The notes: generated from the sequence alone by a model not told the origin. Counted from the stretch's first letter, positions 1 through 10,116 are shown. The stretch: 53,315 bases of DNA from Deltaproteobacteria bacterium (GCA_028344335.1 JAOMAZ010000009.1:1-53315); one strand, 5' to 3'. Numbers and translations: made by a program.

Positions 1-1116
1 AGCCCAATTTGAACCTGGACCCCAATCTTCTCCCGAATATCCTGAATATGTTGCACCGTTGTAAATTGTTCCTGGAAGTTTTCGGATTCCTCCGCTATCG
101 TCTCCACTGACCACTCCAAGGGGCGTATTTCTTGGCCCTGCATTCTGGTTGTGGCTAGCACAATTTCCTGAACTTGCAGCACCTGGTAAGGAATTTCCTA
201 ATCCATATAATGTTTCGAAAACAGTCATGTTGGCCTGTTCAAGCATTGGCTTCAAGCCCTGAAAGCTTCCTCCACCAGAACTGAATGTACCACCATAAAT
301 CACAGTGCATACATCTGCCCATTCAGAATACATTGAACCTGAAGTATCTATTACGAAAACCAACTCTACTTTGCCACCACGGGTATCATCCCAAGCGATT
401 TGGACAAAGTCATCAGCGTCAACGACGATGTCTGGATGGCCCTTATGGCCGATAATTGGGGTCAATAAGGTGTCATCGAAAACAGTTATTGCAGCACTCT
501 GTCCATAATCTGGTTCCAGCATTGCATAGTAAATCTGCGGTTGTTGATAGAACCGGTCTAATTCGTCATAGGAATCCTCCCACGCAATATGAACATTGTC
601 TTTACTGTCTATTGCAAGGGATGGCCAATCTCTGTTGTGTGCCCTTTGAGCGACTAATGTGTCTTCTATGACGGTGATTGTTCCATCACTGCTGGCGCTA
701 CCATCTCTATCATCAAGCCATGGGTTGAGTACTGTATAAACAATCGAATGCTGTCCACCTTTATCTGCCCAAACAATGTGAACTCTATCCATACTATCTA
801 CTGAAATATCTGGGTGCCAAGCTTTGGACCCTCCGTTGTTGGAAATTTGTGTTGGGGCAATTAGAGTTTCACTGCGTGGGTCAAGCATTGTGTAGTACAA
901 TTGGCGGGTATTTTGTGAATATGCTACGTGAATATTACCTTCAGAATCTGCAACTAATGCTATCATTCGGTTATTAGCACCATCATCAACCAGTTGAACA
1001 GGGTCAGTTATGACAACCAAACTTGCATCCGCTTCGGGAATTGGTATCATCGTGGCAAAAACTGAAGCCATCATCAGTATAATCATCATGTAAGATTGGT
1101 TCTTCTTGTTCAACAT
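1..1116 (-). CDS. Secreted/surface protein with repeated beta-propeller-like segments and a von Willebrand factor A (MIDAS) domain; C-terminus runs off the window
   Basis: Reverse-strand translation from ATG at 1116 gives MLNKKNQSYMMIILMMASVFATMIPIPEADA (signal peptide), repeats of the type DSxDxVHIxWxD (e.g. SVDSMDRVHIVWAD, AIDSKDNVHIAWED, VVDADDFVQIAWDD), then VELVFVIDTSGSMYSEW (DxSGS MIDAS). Absent from the ORF track because no stop lies inside the window. Confidence 0.85.
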   Translation of the reverse strand, partial: MLNKKNQSYMMIILMMASVFATMIPIPEADASLVVITDPVQLVDDGANNRMIALVADSEGNIHVAYSQNTRQLYYTMLDPRSETLIAPTQISNNGGSKAWHPDISVDSMDRVHIVWADKGGQHSIVYTVLNPWLDDRDGSASSDGTITVIEDTLVAQRAHNRDWPSLAIDSKDNVHIAWEDSYDELDRFYQQPQIYYAMLEPDYGQSAAITVFDDTLLTPIIGHKGHPDIVVDADDFVQIAWDDTRGGKVELVFVIDTSGSMYSEWADVCTVIYGGTFSSGGGSFQGLKPMLEQANMTVFETLYGLGNSLPGAASSGNCASHNQNAGPRNTPLGVVSGDDSGGIRKLPGTIYNGATYSGYSGEDWGPGSNWA

Positions 1117-1248
1117 GGTCAACACTCCATTCACAGTGTTTCAATGCCTCTGTTCTTCTTACTTAACCGCGCCCCTTAGATGTCATTAGAAAGTACTGCG
1201 CATCACTCTTGACCTGTGGGGATTACACTCAAAAGAGAGAGGTGTTTT

Positions 1249-1872
1249 TCAAGCCCACTCTGAAGGGTCAAATTCTGCCCCAAAACTGCCTGATTCATCA
1301 AACTCTACCTGTTCTTTAGGTGTATTTCCTGTTGACCTAGGTTTGCCCTTTTTCTCAAGGTCATCCACTGGGCCTGGCTTACCTATTCCGGGACCATAAT
1401 TGTGCTTGATTTCGTGAATAAGCGCTAATTTTGCTAGCCATAGTCTCCTCATACTTTGCATTAATTCATTCTTGTTTAATCCATCAATCCAAATTGGTAA
1501 ACTGACATTGAATGCTTGTAATGGTGCTGGTTCCTTTGAGCCTTTTTCACCTCCAACGTGGATTGCCCAATCCACCATGGCGCCAGTTAAAGTCAAACGA
1601 ATATCATGTATCCATTCCAACCACATTTCAAGATCTTGACTCAGGTGTTTGGTCATCTCCTGTTGTTGTCCAATATCAACTCTGGTAAAGCTAGAGACGG
1701 CAACAAGGTCACGCCCTTTTGGTTTGATAACAGCAAACATGTGACCATGGGGCCCAGGGGGGTACCGTAGAAGCCAATGTCCTTCGGCTCTCTTATCATC
1801 TTGTTTCTTTGGTTTCAAACCTTCTTCAATCAACCATTTCTCAAGATTATTGACTAAGTTATCGCTTGACAT
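1249..1872 (-). CDS. Hypothetical protein (207 aa)
   Basis: Long ORF from the track in the same orientation as its neighbours; no family recognised. Confidence 0.7.
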   Translation of the reverse strand: MSSDNLVNNLEKWLIEEGLKPKKQDDKRAEGHWLLRYPPGPHGHMFAVIKPKGRDLVAVSSFTRVDIGQQQEMTKHLSQDLEMWLEWIHDIRLTLTGAMVDWAIHVGGEKGSKEPAPLQAFNVSLPIWIDGLNKNELMQSMRRLWLAKLALIHEIKHNYGPGIGKPGPVDDLEKKGKPRSTGNTPKEQVEFDESGSFGAEFDPSEWA

Positions 1873-1925
1873 AACTCTCGGGAGGTGGGGCTTCTACATG
1901 AAACCGACCAATTCATCTCAAGGCA

Positions 1926-3515
1926 TTAAGACTTGATTTCTTGAATGATTGAAGTAGTTAACATGACTACTTCCTCGCCTTGTGGATCTCTGCTTAATCG
2001 CCTTCTCCTTATGGCTTTCAATGAATCTTGTAAATAATCCCACATTAGTATATTCAACCATGCAATCAACCAAAGAATTACAATTATTATTATTGTTCCA
2101 AATAAGATTGTCAGTCCCCAGCCAAGATATCCATTGTATGCAAGTGATGGGAGGTAGGAGGTTGTTTCTGGTGAAATAATAGGGATTGAAAATATAATTC
2201 CTAAGGCAGTTAAAGGCCAAATGAGTAATGAAACAAACATTGCAACCATAAATTGAAAAGTTGTCCTTGCATCTAAACCTTCATCAGTCTTATTTCCTAA
2301 TTTATATCCAAGAATGGTTTGAACGCCACAACTAATTATGAAAATTGGCAAGGTTAGTAAAGAAAGAAAGAAAATTGGGGTTCGTGCAATCCCTACAAGT
2401 GGGTTTGCTTTGCGCAAGTCTCCAGAAATTGTCAAATCCCTGCCATCTAGATTGTTTTTGTATAGAATCTCGGCAGCAGAAGACGCTTTTTCCATTAATA
2501 GGTCATCTCCTTCAATAAGTAATTTATCTCTTTCTTTTCTAGCGGCTAATACTTCTTCTCTCCAATCATTCGGAGTTTTTCCAATAGCCCTATTGCGTAA
2601 ATGTCCAAGTAAGTGCCATGCTCTATTTGTTGACCAATTAGGGGCGTTTGGAGTTAGGGGTGCTAATTTTCCCTCTAAGTTATCTCTCAAAGCACGCACT
2701 GATTCAAAATCAGGTTCTTTCCACCCGCCACTTTCCAATTCTTCTTTCAATTCATTAGATACTGCATTTTCTGGAATAGTAATTGAATCACTATATTCTA
2801 CCCAGCAATCGGTCCTCCAATGATGTCTGACTCGAAAGTGAAGTCCAATTGGTTGTAAAACAGGGCGCGGCCTTGACTTAATATCACTCAAAGCAGCGGC
2901 AGCGATAATTGTCCTCATCGGTCCAGTTCGTATTCTAAGTAAGTGTGCTTCATTATGAGATGTTCCTTCTGGGAAAAGGGCGCTGGCATAGCCTGTAGAA
3001 ATCCCCTCTGCTAATGTGCGAAGGCTTCTGCCATTGAGGTATGCTGCTGCTTCCTCAGAACACCCCCCTCTGATTAATTCAGCTTTTCGGATTACTGGTT
3101 GAACGGCAAATTTTCTGGCCCACCACCCAAGAATTGGGCGAAGAACAAGGTCATGTCTTGCACCAACAATGGCTTTTTTGGGGTGTGTAAGTATCACAAG
3201 AAGTGGGTCCATCACTCCATTTGTGTGCCACGCTGTACACAATGTCCCTCCTTCAGATGGAATTTTTTCCTTTCCTGAAACTATCAAGTTTCGAAATTGT
3301 ACTTCTTTCGTTCTATTCAAGCAAAAGTACCCAAATCTCATAAAAAAGGATGAGCCGGGGTATTTTCCTCTGAATTTAGGGGTTGGTAAATTCAGTAATT
3401 CTTCATACTTTAAATCAGCAGAACTTTTCGATAAAGTTGGTAGAGCTTCACCATGGTGATCTACAGCACCATCCTTGCCTGTTTTCATCTGTGAAGGGTT
3501 CGACATAAGGTTCAC
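1926..3515 (-). CDS. PlsC-like glycerolipid acyltransferase with C-terminal transmembrane region
   Basis: AWHTNGVMDPLL (H-x5-D variant of the catalytic motif) and ALFPEGTSHNEAHLLRIRTG (FPEGT motif); several C-terminal hydrophobic segments. Confidence 0.8.
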   Translation of the reverse strand: MNLMSNPSQMKTGKDGAVDHHGEALPTLSKSSADLKYEELLNLPTPKFRGKYPGSSFFMRFGYFCLNRTKEVQFRNLIVSGKEKIPSEGGTLCTAWHTNGVMDPLLVILTHPKKAIVGARHDLVLRPILGWWARKFAVQPVIRKAELIRGGCSEEAAAYLNGRSLRTLAEGISTGYASALFPEGTSHNEAHLLRIRTGPMRTIIAAAALSDIKSRPRPVLQPIGLHFRVRHHWRTDCWVEYSDSITIPENAVSNELKEELESGGWKEPDFESVRALRDNLEGKLAPLTPNAPNWSTNRAWHLLGHLRNRAIGKTPNDWREEVLAARKERDKLLIEGDDLLMEKASSAAEILYKNNLDGRDLTISGDLRKANPLVGIARTPIFFLSLLTLPIFIISCGVQTILGYKLGNKTDEGLDARTTFQFMVAMFVSLLIWPLTALGIIFSIPIISPETTSYLPSLAYNGYLGWGLTILFGTIIIIVILWLIAWLNILMWDYLQDSLKAIRRRRLSRDPQGEEVVMLTTSIIQEIKS

Positions 3516-3956
3516 TCATAATTTATTTATTTTTTCTGACAATATTGCAAGGGCGGAAAAATCTGGTTCAATAGATCCAATGAGTGGTGCGTCAGGCCAC
3601 ATCGAAAGTAAACTCCTACCTCCATCTCCTTTTTGTCTAGGAATAATATGAATGTGAAGGTGGGGGATTTCTTGACCTGCAAGTGGACCGTCATGGATGA
3701 CGATAGAAAAATCGGTTGTGTTAAAAAAAATACTTAATTTTCTTTGAACTTCTACGATACCGGTTAAAAGTGAATGCATTTGTTTTTGATGAATATCTGA
3801 AATCCTCTGTGCTTGTTGATGGGGGACTACAAGTGTATGTCCTGCTCTTCGAGGGTTGATGTCCAAAAATGCAGACCAATCTTCTCCTTTTGCGATAAAT
3901 GAGGCAGGGATTTCCCCATTGATGATTTTTGTGAAGAGACTTTCACCTCCGCTCAT
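3516..3956 (-). CDS. HIT family protein
   Basis: HIT signature HLHIHIIP; N-terminal LFTKIINGEIPASFIAKGEDWSAFLDINPRRAGHTLVVP. Confidence 0.92.
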   Translation of the reverse strand: MSGGESLFTKIINGEIPASFIAKGEDWSAFLDINPRRAGHTLVVPHQQAQRISDIHQKQMHSLLTGIVEVQRKLSIFFNTTDFSIVIHDGPLAGQEIPHLHIHIIPRQKGDGGRSLLSMWPDAPLIGSIEPDFSALAILSEKINKL

Positions 3957-4021
3957 AGGGCGGGCTAGGGTTAAGGGTTGAAGTGGTTTCTTCGCGATTT
4001 TTTCATTGGTGGTTGTGAAAA

Positions 4022-5662
4022 TTACACCTCAGGCGCTAAAATCCAGACTCCCCCTACGCTCATTCTGACAGGTAGATTTGATACATCTCCTTCCATTGAA
4101 ACTAGGCTGTGCTTCAAATAATTATCATCATCTCGCTGTTCACTGTCACTTCGTAAATGTGAGCCGCGACTTTCACATCTGAATAGCGCGGCAGATGTTG
4201 CCATGTGGGCAAGAAGACATGCATTCTCTAACCTTAGTGCTTCTAACAAATTAGTATTCATCAATAAACTACTATCTTCAACATTTACTGTTGCAGAAAT
4301 TTCTTTGAGTTGAGCAAGCCCTGCTAAACATGTTTCTAATGATTCACCGTTTCTTTGCAAAGACATTCCCGCATTCAATTCATTCCTCAAACTTGAACGT
4401 ACGGCGCCGACCTTAGAGGAGTCTAAATCGTTTAGTAAACGATCATTTATGTTCGCTTCAACTTCTTGCCTTGATTCTTCAAGTAATGAAGAAGGAGCGG
4501 CTTTGCCGACGGTCGCCCATTTTCCAGCATGAGTTCCAGCATCACGGCCACTGAGTAAATCATCAAGCAACCTATTTCCCCAGGCCATTGAAGCACCGTG
4601 GAAGCCGCTACTTGCTGCATCTCCAACGGCGTAAAGTCCAGACATCCAGTTTCCCCATTCCCCATTAACGGCCCTTCCATGTTCATCAACTGGTATTCCA
4701 CCAATAGTTGCTGAAACGGCTGGTTGTACAGGAATTACATCGCTTCCAAGATCTAACCCCGTCCGTTGATTCAATAATGAAATTGTGTGTGCATACCAAG
4801 TACTACCATCCCCTGAAATGTGCCTTGAATCTAATACGCAGCCAGTTCCCTCTGCTTTCATAGCTACGGCAATTTGGGTTGGTGAAAAGCTGCCCTCTCC
4901 CCCTATTGCATCTCCAGTAGGAGAAATGACACTTCCTCCGTTTGCTAAAAGGCCATTTGGTAAGTTCAAATTTGTGCCAGTAACATTGAGAGGGGACCAA
5001 GATTGGAATTCCAAATTCCTCAAAGAAATACCGGCTCTCGTAGCAATTGCCATGCCACTTCCACCATTGCTTACACCATTCCATGCCCCTTCAAATCCGG
5101 CATCTGCTAAGATGATGGCTTTGGCTTGAATTACATCGATTCGGCCTTGGGATAGATCATAGTAAACTAGCCCTCTAACATGTGATGCTTCAACGACTAA
5201 CTTAAGAGGTAAGCATTCTCCTCTGCGGTGAATATTGTCTCTAATGCATCTTTCTTCTAAGGCCTGTTGAACGCCGCGCGTGGTTCCATCTCCACAACCT
5301 GACACTCTTGGTGTTGTATGGCCTAACCCAGCGAAAGAGTGGGGTAATCCCGCGGAGTCTCTACGGAAAACTAGCCCCCAACCTTCAAGTTCAGCAATGA
5401 TTGAGGCTGCTGAAGAGGCCCTCGAAGAAACGATATCTTGATCACATAACCAGCCACCTGTACGAATTGTATCATCACGGTGTCCTTTGGTTGTCGACTC
5501 TTGAAGTGAAGCGGCTATTGCGTTCTCTGCTAATCCAATACCTGAATGGCCAAGGCCTCCTTCACTCAACAACATTGTCCGAGCTCCCGCGCTTGTCGAG
5601 GCTAAAGCTGCCCTAAGGGCTGCTGGGCCATCTCCAACAACCAATACATCCCAATATTCCAA
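4022..5662 (-). CDS. FAD-dependent oxidoreductase, succinate dehydrogenase flavoprotein / L-aspartate oxidase family
   Basis: DVLVVGDGPAALRAALASTSAGARTMLLSEG dinucleotide-binding motif; GLYAVGDAASSGFHGASMAWGNRLLDDLLSGRDAG typical of the FrdA/SdhA/NadB family. Confidence 0.8.
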   Translation of the reverse strand: MEYWDVLVVGDGPAALRAALASTSAGARTMLLSEGGLGHSGIGLAENAIAASLQESTTKGHRDDTIRTGGWLCDQDIVSSRASSAASIIAELEGWGLVFRRDSAGLPHSFAGLGHTTPRVSGCGDGTTRGVQQALEERCIRDNIHRRGECLPLKLVVEASHVRGLVYYDLSQGRIDVIQAKAIILADAGFEGAWNGVSNGGSGMAIATRAGISLRNLEFQSWSPLNVTGTNLNLPNGLLANGGSVISPTGDAIGGEGSFSPTQIAVAMKAEGTGCVLDSRHISGDGSTWYAHTISLLNQRTGLDLGSDVIPVQPAVSATIGGIPVDEHGRAVNGEWGNWMSGLYAVGDAASSGFHGASMAWGNRLLDDLLSGRDAGTHAGKWATVGKAAPSSLLEESRQEVEANINDRLLNDLDSSKVGAVRSSLRNELNAGMSLQRNGESLETCLAGLAQLKEISATVNVEDSSLLMNTNLLEALRLENACLLAHMATSAALFRCESRGSHLRSDSEQRDDDNYLKHSLVSMEGDVSNLPVRMSVGGVWILAPEV

Positions 5663-5746
5663 TCAAGACCCTCCGGTGAAATAGCGGATGAGTGGGGCGG
5701 TTATGAACGGCGCGCCTAAAGGAGTTGAAGTTACAATGGAATAAGA

Positions 5747-7264
5747 TCACATGGTTCTAACCAATTGCCGCGCTTTGCGTAAGCGTGAGCGCCTGTTTTT
5801 ATCTCCTGCGCCAATTCTTTTCTGGACATTTGTGTGGATGACCATCGACTGCAAAACTTGGCTATTTTCATCCTTTAACGAAACTGATAGTTGACGTAAA
5901 CCACTCACTCCGGAAGACCATGTGATTTTCAGCCACAATACAACCGTTCTGTCAAGATAATGCGCCATCCATTGAATTGTGTCTTCTTCTCCAGAAGTGT
6001 TAATCAATGGAAGTGGAGTTTTTGGTGATGAGCAGGCCGGCACCTCAACTGAAAAGAGATATGATTCTGGCATCCCGCCCGGGAGAATTACATCAACCCT
6101 GATTTTCTTTGATTCAGAGGTTTGATTGTGTAAGAATATGAATAATCCACCTTGGCCGTCAGTGCTGATATGGTCGCATTCAGCATCCATTCTCCAACCC
6201 TTATTTACAATCGCAGCGCCATTATCTAGTAAGTCCATTTGTAGTCGGTCAATTAAATTAAAGAAAATTGGTTGCCAAGCTTTGGCATGAGCAACTAAAC
6301 GATGGAGTAGATTCAAGGATATTTCCGCTTCTTTATCAGACAATAATTCCTCGCATCCGTCCTCATATAAATCCAATAGTTCGGAGTTAAGTCTTTTTTC
6401 ATCAATTAAGCCCTGTTGTGATAAATGAACAATATAGAGAACACGTTCTAAGGCTTCACCTTCTTCTACGCCCTCTTTAATGAATCCCGAAAGGCGCCGA
6501 CGCCAAGACTCCCATCTCATTCTTAGTGCTGGGTCTAGGTGGTTAACAACAACTTCACTCAAAGTTCGATGGATTTGAGTGGGGTGGTGAGTGGGAGCGT
6601 GTAGTGACAAGAAAGGTTCTTCATCCTCAAGATGATCAAGAGATCCCGCGGTAAATTGGATGTGGAATGACATGGCTAAACCAACGGTTATGGTTAGCAT
6701 TAGGGTCATGTTCCATGCAATTTCGGAAACGGGGGTAAGGGTGGAAAACGTAATAAAAAAGACTGCTAATAATCCTAAAACAAGATGGAGTAAATTATTT
6801 CGTCTAACGTCCCTTAATGAATCAATTATCCTATCACTGCCTGGTTGTGCTTTCAAATTCCGCCCTCTTCTCTTGGCATGTTGATTATGTAATGATGCGC
6901 CTCTTAAGGCCCATTCTGCTGCTGCAATCGACGGGCCAATGGCAACGAATAATAGTGTCAACCACACACAAAAAACAAAAACTGTTGAATGTGGTGTGTA
7001 TTGTGGTAAGATGAATCCGGTTATTGCGGTTAGAGCAATCAGCATACCAAAGCCGTTTCTCCACATACGCATAGGCCACCACATCAATAGTTGGCCCCAA
7101 CTTAAGCGTTGAGAATTTGCGGTGTCTAACATTTCTTTTACCTTACTTACACTTGTATTACCGGGTAATAATTTGTTTGAATAGGGAGTTGGGAGAGGAG
7201 GGGATGAAAGTCCTTTTCTGATGCCCATGTTTTTGTGGGAAGGGGTTCTTATTGATGGTGGCAC
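5747..7264 (-). CDS. Hypothetical membrane protein (about 4 N-terminal TM segments and a cytosolic C-terminal region)
   Basis: Long ORF with hydrophobic segments MLIALTAITGFILPQY, VFVFCVWLTLLFVAIGPSIA, LLHLVLGLLAVFFITFSTL, MTLMLTITVGLAMSF; no family recognised. True start may be an internal Met. Confidence 0.7.
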   Translation of the reverse strand: MPPSIRTPSHKNMGIRKGLSSPPLPTPYSNKLLPGNTSVSKVKEMLDTANSQRLSWGQLLMWWPMRMWRNGFGMLIALTAITGFILPQYTPHSTVFVFCVWLTLLFVAIGPSIAAAEWALRGASLHNQHAKRRGRNLKAQPGSDRIIDSLRDVRRNNLLHLVLGLLAVFFITFSTLTPVSEIAWNMTLMLTITVGLAMSFHIQFTAGSLDHLEDEEPFLSLHAPTHHPTQIHRTLSEVVVNHLDPALRMRWESWRRRLSGFIKEGVEEGEALERVLYIVHLSQQGLIDEKRLNSELLDLYEDGCEELLSDKEAEISLNLLHRLVAHAKAWQPIFFNLIDRLQMDLLDNGAAIVNKGWRMDAECDHISTDGQGGLFIFLHNQTSESKKIRVDVILPGGMPESYLFSVEVPACSSPKTPLPLINTSGEEDTIQWMAHYLDRTVVLWLKITWSSGVSGLRQLSVSLKDENSQVLQSMVIHTNVQKRIGAGDKNRRSRLRKARQLVRTM

Positions 7265-7318
7265 CGGTTAATTGGGAATCAGGGCAAGCATCATGATGGG
7301 GTGTCAATTCGGCGAGGC

Positions 7319-7393
7319 GGGCGTGTAGCATAGACTGGATAATGCACTGGCCTCCTAAGCCAGGGATCGCGGGTTCAAATCCTGCCACGCCCG
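7319..7393 (+). tRNA. tRNA-Arg (anticodon CCU)
   Basis: Acceptor GGGCGTG/CACGCCC; anticodon arm CTGGC-CTCCTAA-GCCAG; T arm GCGGG-TTCAAAT-CCTGC; no encoded CCA. Confidence 0.93.
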
Positions 7394-7457
7394 TTGCAAT
7401 ATTGGTTTGTCACCTCTATCACGGAAGGGCCTTGCTGCCTCACAATGAAAAATTATA

Positions 7458-8606
7458 TCATACTGTAAGTGCCCATTTCTTGCCAATTTCAGAAATCTCG
7501 TGAAGTAATTTTTCAATTTGAATGCGGTGGTGCATACTTCTTGGAATTGAAGCATCACAACGTGCTAAGACATCCAGCAGATCTGCCAACGCACCTTCTG
7601 GAAGTAGCAACCTTCCTCTGATTAGCAATTGGTGAATTTGGTCGATAACGTCTTCAGCAGCCAAGGCATGTTTCATCATCAATTCATCTACTCTCCCCAT
7701 TGCTCCTTTCAAAGAGCGGACATTCTTGCCTGTGCTAGATTTTTCCCAATGCCATTCATGAATTCTACCCCTCAAAGATAATTCTAGAAGTTGTTGCACG
7801 GGGGTTAAGGTTGTTGAAGCAACTAAATTGTGTAAAGAACTTCTATCTGTTGTTCTTTCTGCCCTAATTAGTAATTCTAACAGGAATATTCCTTTTCTTA
7901 AATTACCTGAAGACACATGAATAATATCTCCAAGTAAACCATCGGTTAGTGTGTGTTTTTCTGATTCTAAAATAAGTGAAATACATCTCTCCATTTGTTC
8001 ATTAGGAGTGCTTGGAATGCGAATAGATTGGCACCTCGAACGTAGAGCATCAAGGATTCTACTTGGAGTTCTGGCAGTGAAAATAAATCTTGAGGTGTGT
8101 GCTTCTGACTCCATCATTCTACGAAGATAGGATTGACGAAGTGTTCCAAGTTGATCTGCATCCTCGATGACAATTAGTCGTGCTACTGGGGCGCGGGTTC
8201 GTCCTGCAAGTAAAATGTCATTTTCTGAGCCTGCGGGTGCGAGGTCTCCGGATTCAACTTTTACTATACCTCTATCAAATGCATCTAAGCTTGAGGTTCC
8301 TGCAAGAGAGCCTGCTTTTCCTGACCCCCCTGGCCGAAGAAAGTCTTCGAATTTTTTCATTGCTCCTGCAGCCCGTAAGAGGTTTCGGGCTTGTAATATG
8401 TGAGTGGTGTTTTTCCATCCTGGGCCTAGAACTTGCCTTGCCACTAACCTCCAAGCAGCGGTTTTTCCAACTCCAGATGGTCCTGCAATCAATATGTGGG
8501 GGGGGTTTGATGATACGGCAGCCGAACTTAGAATTCGACAAATATCAAGGGGCATGGCAAGGTCTTCGAAGCTCTTTGGAGCATGGGTTTCAAGCCAACT
8601 CGCCAT
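7458..8606 (-). CDS. Replication factor C small subunit-like AAA+ clamp loader
   Basis: Walker A GPSGVGKTAAWRL, Walker B LIVIEDADQL, arginine-finger region SRFIFTARTPSRILDALRSRCQSIRIP (cf. SRC motif). Confidence 0.85.
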   Translation of the reverse strand: MASWLETHAPKSFEDLAMPLDICRILSSAAVSSNPPHILIAGPSGVGKTAAWRLVARQVLGPGWKNTTHILQARNLLRAAGAMKKFEDFLRPGGSGKAGSLAGTSSLDAFDRGIVKVESGDLAPAGSENDILLAGRTRAPVARLIVIEDADQLGTLRQSYLRRMMESEAHTSRFIFTARTPSRILDALRSRCQSIRIPSTPNEQMERCISLILESEKHTLTDGLLGDIIHVSSGNLRKGIFLLELLIRAERTTDRSSLHNLVASTTLTPVQQLLELSLRGRIHEWHWEKSSTGKNVRSLKGAMGRVDELMMKHALAAEDVIDQIHQLLIRGRLLLPEGALADLLDVLARCDASIPRSMHHRIQIEKLLHEISEIGKKWALTV

Positions 8607-8751
8607 ATTCTCAAACTGCTTGGATGGCAGCGGTACATGAATGATTGCGATTGAGGTGTAGTTTTGTTTAAATGAAAGGGTTCAAGGTTTGGCTATTAGA
8701 TTAGAAAGTGTAAGGTTGGAAGGATATTGGTTATCCTGCTCCTTGTTTAGT

Positions 8752-9180
8752 TCAGTTTCTTGCGATAACCGCCATTGCTTCTACTTCAATGAGCATTTCA
8801 GGATCAACGAGCCCCTTAACAACAACCAACGATGTAGCAGGAAGTATCTCTTTGAAAAAATCCCCGTGAGCCCTCATTATTCGATAGCAGTCGTTTTCAT
8901 TTACAGCATACATTCTAGTTCTAACAACATCTTTCATTGATGCCCCCACTTCTACCAAGGCCCTCTGAATACGTTGTAATGCAATTCTAGTTTGTTCAGT
9001 AGCATCTCCTTTAGCCAATACCCTTCCTTCTGGGTCTGTTGCTGTGGTTCCCGAAACATGAACTGTCTGTCCAACTCTAATTGCACGAGAAAAACCTGCT
9101 ACCTGCTCAAAGGGGGTGCCGGTGTTGACTCGCTTCCTAGACATGCCTGCTCCGATTATCGGAAAAGGGCAATAGGTCAA
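8752..9180 (-). CDS. RidA/YjgF family protein
   Basis: GFSRAIRVGQTVHVSGTTATDPEGRVLAKGDATEQTRIALQRIQRALVEVGASMKDVVRTRMYAVN and IEVEAMAVI. Confidence 0.9.
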   Translation of the reverse strand: MTYCPFPIIGAGMSRKRVNTGTPFEQVAGFSRAIRVGQTVHVSGTTATDPEGRVLAKGDATEQTRIALQRIQRALVEVGASMKDVVRTRMYAVNENDCYRIMRAHGDFFKEILPATSLVVVKGLVDPEMLIEVEAMAVIARN

Positions 9181-9234
9181 GACCTGTTCGGTAGATTAAA
9201 AACACAAAAAATGTTCTTAGGAGAGGTTGAAGAC

Positions 9235-9387
9235 TCAAACAGCATCGAGGGTTTTGTGCCCAGAGCGGCGGGGTTTCATGAAAATACGGCTACCGCAGCC
9301 TTTGCAACTGATTCCATTTTCATCTGGGGTAAATGATTCCATGTTTCCACAGAAAGTGCACTTATAGTCTACTTCGCCACTAGCCAT
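9235..9387 (-). CDS. rpo12: DNA-directed RNA polymerase subunit P (Rpo12-like zinc ribbon)
   Basis: MASGEVDYKCTFCGNMESFTPDENGISCKGCGSRIFMKPRRSGHKTLDAV, 50 aa from an internal ATG of the 9235..9471 ORF; CxxC...CxxCGSRIxxKxR pattern. Confidence 0.85.
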   Translation of the reverse strand: MASGEVDYKCTFCGNMESFTPDENGISCKGCGSRIFMKPRRSGHKTLDAV

Positions 9388-9522
9388 ACTGGTTCCCTCG
9401 ATGAACGCCGACCTGACTATCTGTTTTGAACCTGTCCTATCAAGAAATAATGTTTTTTTGCAAAAAGCCACATCTAAATTGCGACATGTTCAAGGGGCGC
9501 TTGCAATGGCACAATCGCCATC

Positions 9523-10116
9523 ATGGATGAAAAGGGTCGCCTAATTATTGACGTTGTTGACAACGGGGGGCAATGGACTCACCGTGAATGGAGAGTGCTA
9601 AGACACCTTGGGGTCAATACCCAAATTATCGATAACACAACTCCTGTTGAAAAAATGAGGGATTTGGACGGGTTACTCCTTTCGGGTGGGGCTGCTCGAG
9701 TGGGGTTAACTGGGGAACTCGGTAATTGCGCTGCCTATCTTGAACTTGAGGTTCCAATTCTTGGAATTTGTGCAGGCCACCAATTTATGGCTAGATATTA
9801 TGGCGGGGATGCAAGAGAAGCACCTGAACCTGAATTTGGGGCAATGGAAATAAATCTGAATGGAGACGGAGGGATTCTCTACCGAGGGACGCCTGAATCT
9901 CAAATTGTGTGGGAATCACATAATGATGAAGTCCACATAATTCCTGATGGTTTTTTCATCACAGCAAGTAGTATTTCTTGTGAAGTCCAATCGATGGAAA
10001 ACAACGATGCTACGCGCTTCGGATTACAATTTCATCCCGAAGTAAATGATTCAGAATATGGTACTGAAATGATGAGTAATTTTGTTGAGCATTGCCGCTT
10101 CAAACTTGAAGGTTAG
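9523..10116 (+). CDS. guaAA: GMP synthase, glutamine amidotransferase subunit
   Basis: DNGGQWTHREWRVLRHLGV, GLLLSGG, VPILGICAGHQFMARYYGG (catalytic Cys), GLQFHPEV. Confidence 0.92.
   Translation: MDEKGRLIIDVVDNGGQWTHREWRVLRHLGVNTQIIDNTTPVEKMRDLDGLLLSGGAARVGLTGELGNCAAYLELEVPILGICAGHQFMARYYGGDAREAPEPEFGAMEINLNGDGGILYRGTPESQIVWESHNDEVHIIPDGFFITASSISCEVQSMENNDATRFGLQFHPEVNDSEYGTEMMSNFVEHCRFKLEG

Noticed and set aside
305-671. Plus-strand ORFs in the first kilobase
   Set aside because: Antisense to the VWA/beta-propeller gene, which has clear domain motifs.
4447-5616. Several 60-114 aa ORFs antisense or out of frame within the flavoprotein gene
   Set aside because: Fully inside a convincing FAD enzyme CDS and without protein-family features. 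The same applies to most other short overlapping ORFs in the track.
7158-7558. ORFs translating as MAGFEPAIPGLGGQC... and ...RAWQDLNPRSLA
   Set aside because: These are antisense reading through tRNA-Arg(CCU) at 7319-7393, a classic spurious annotation.
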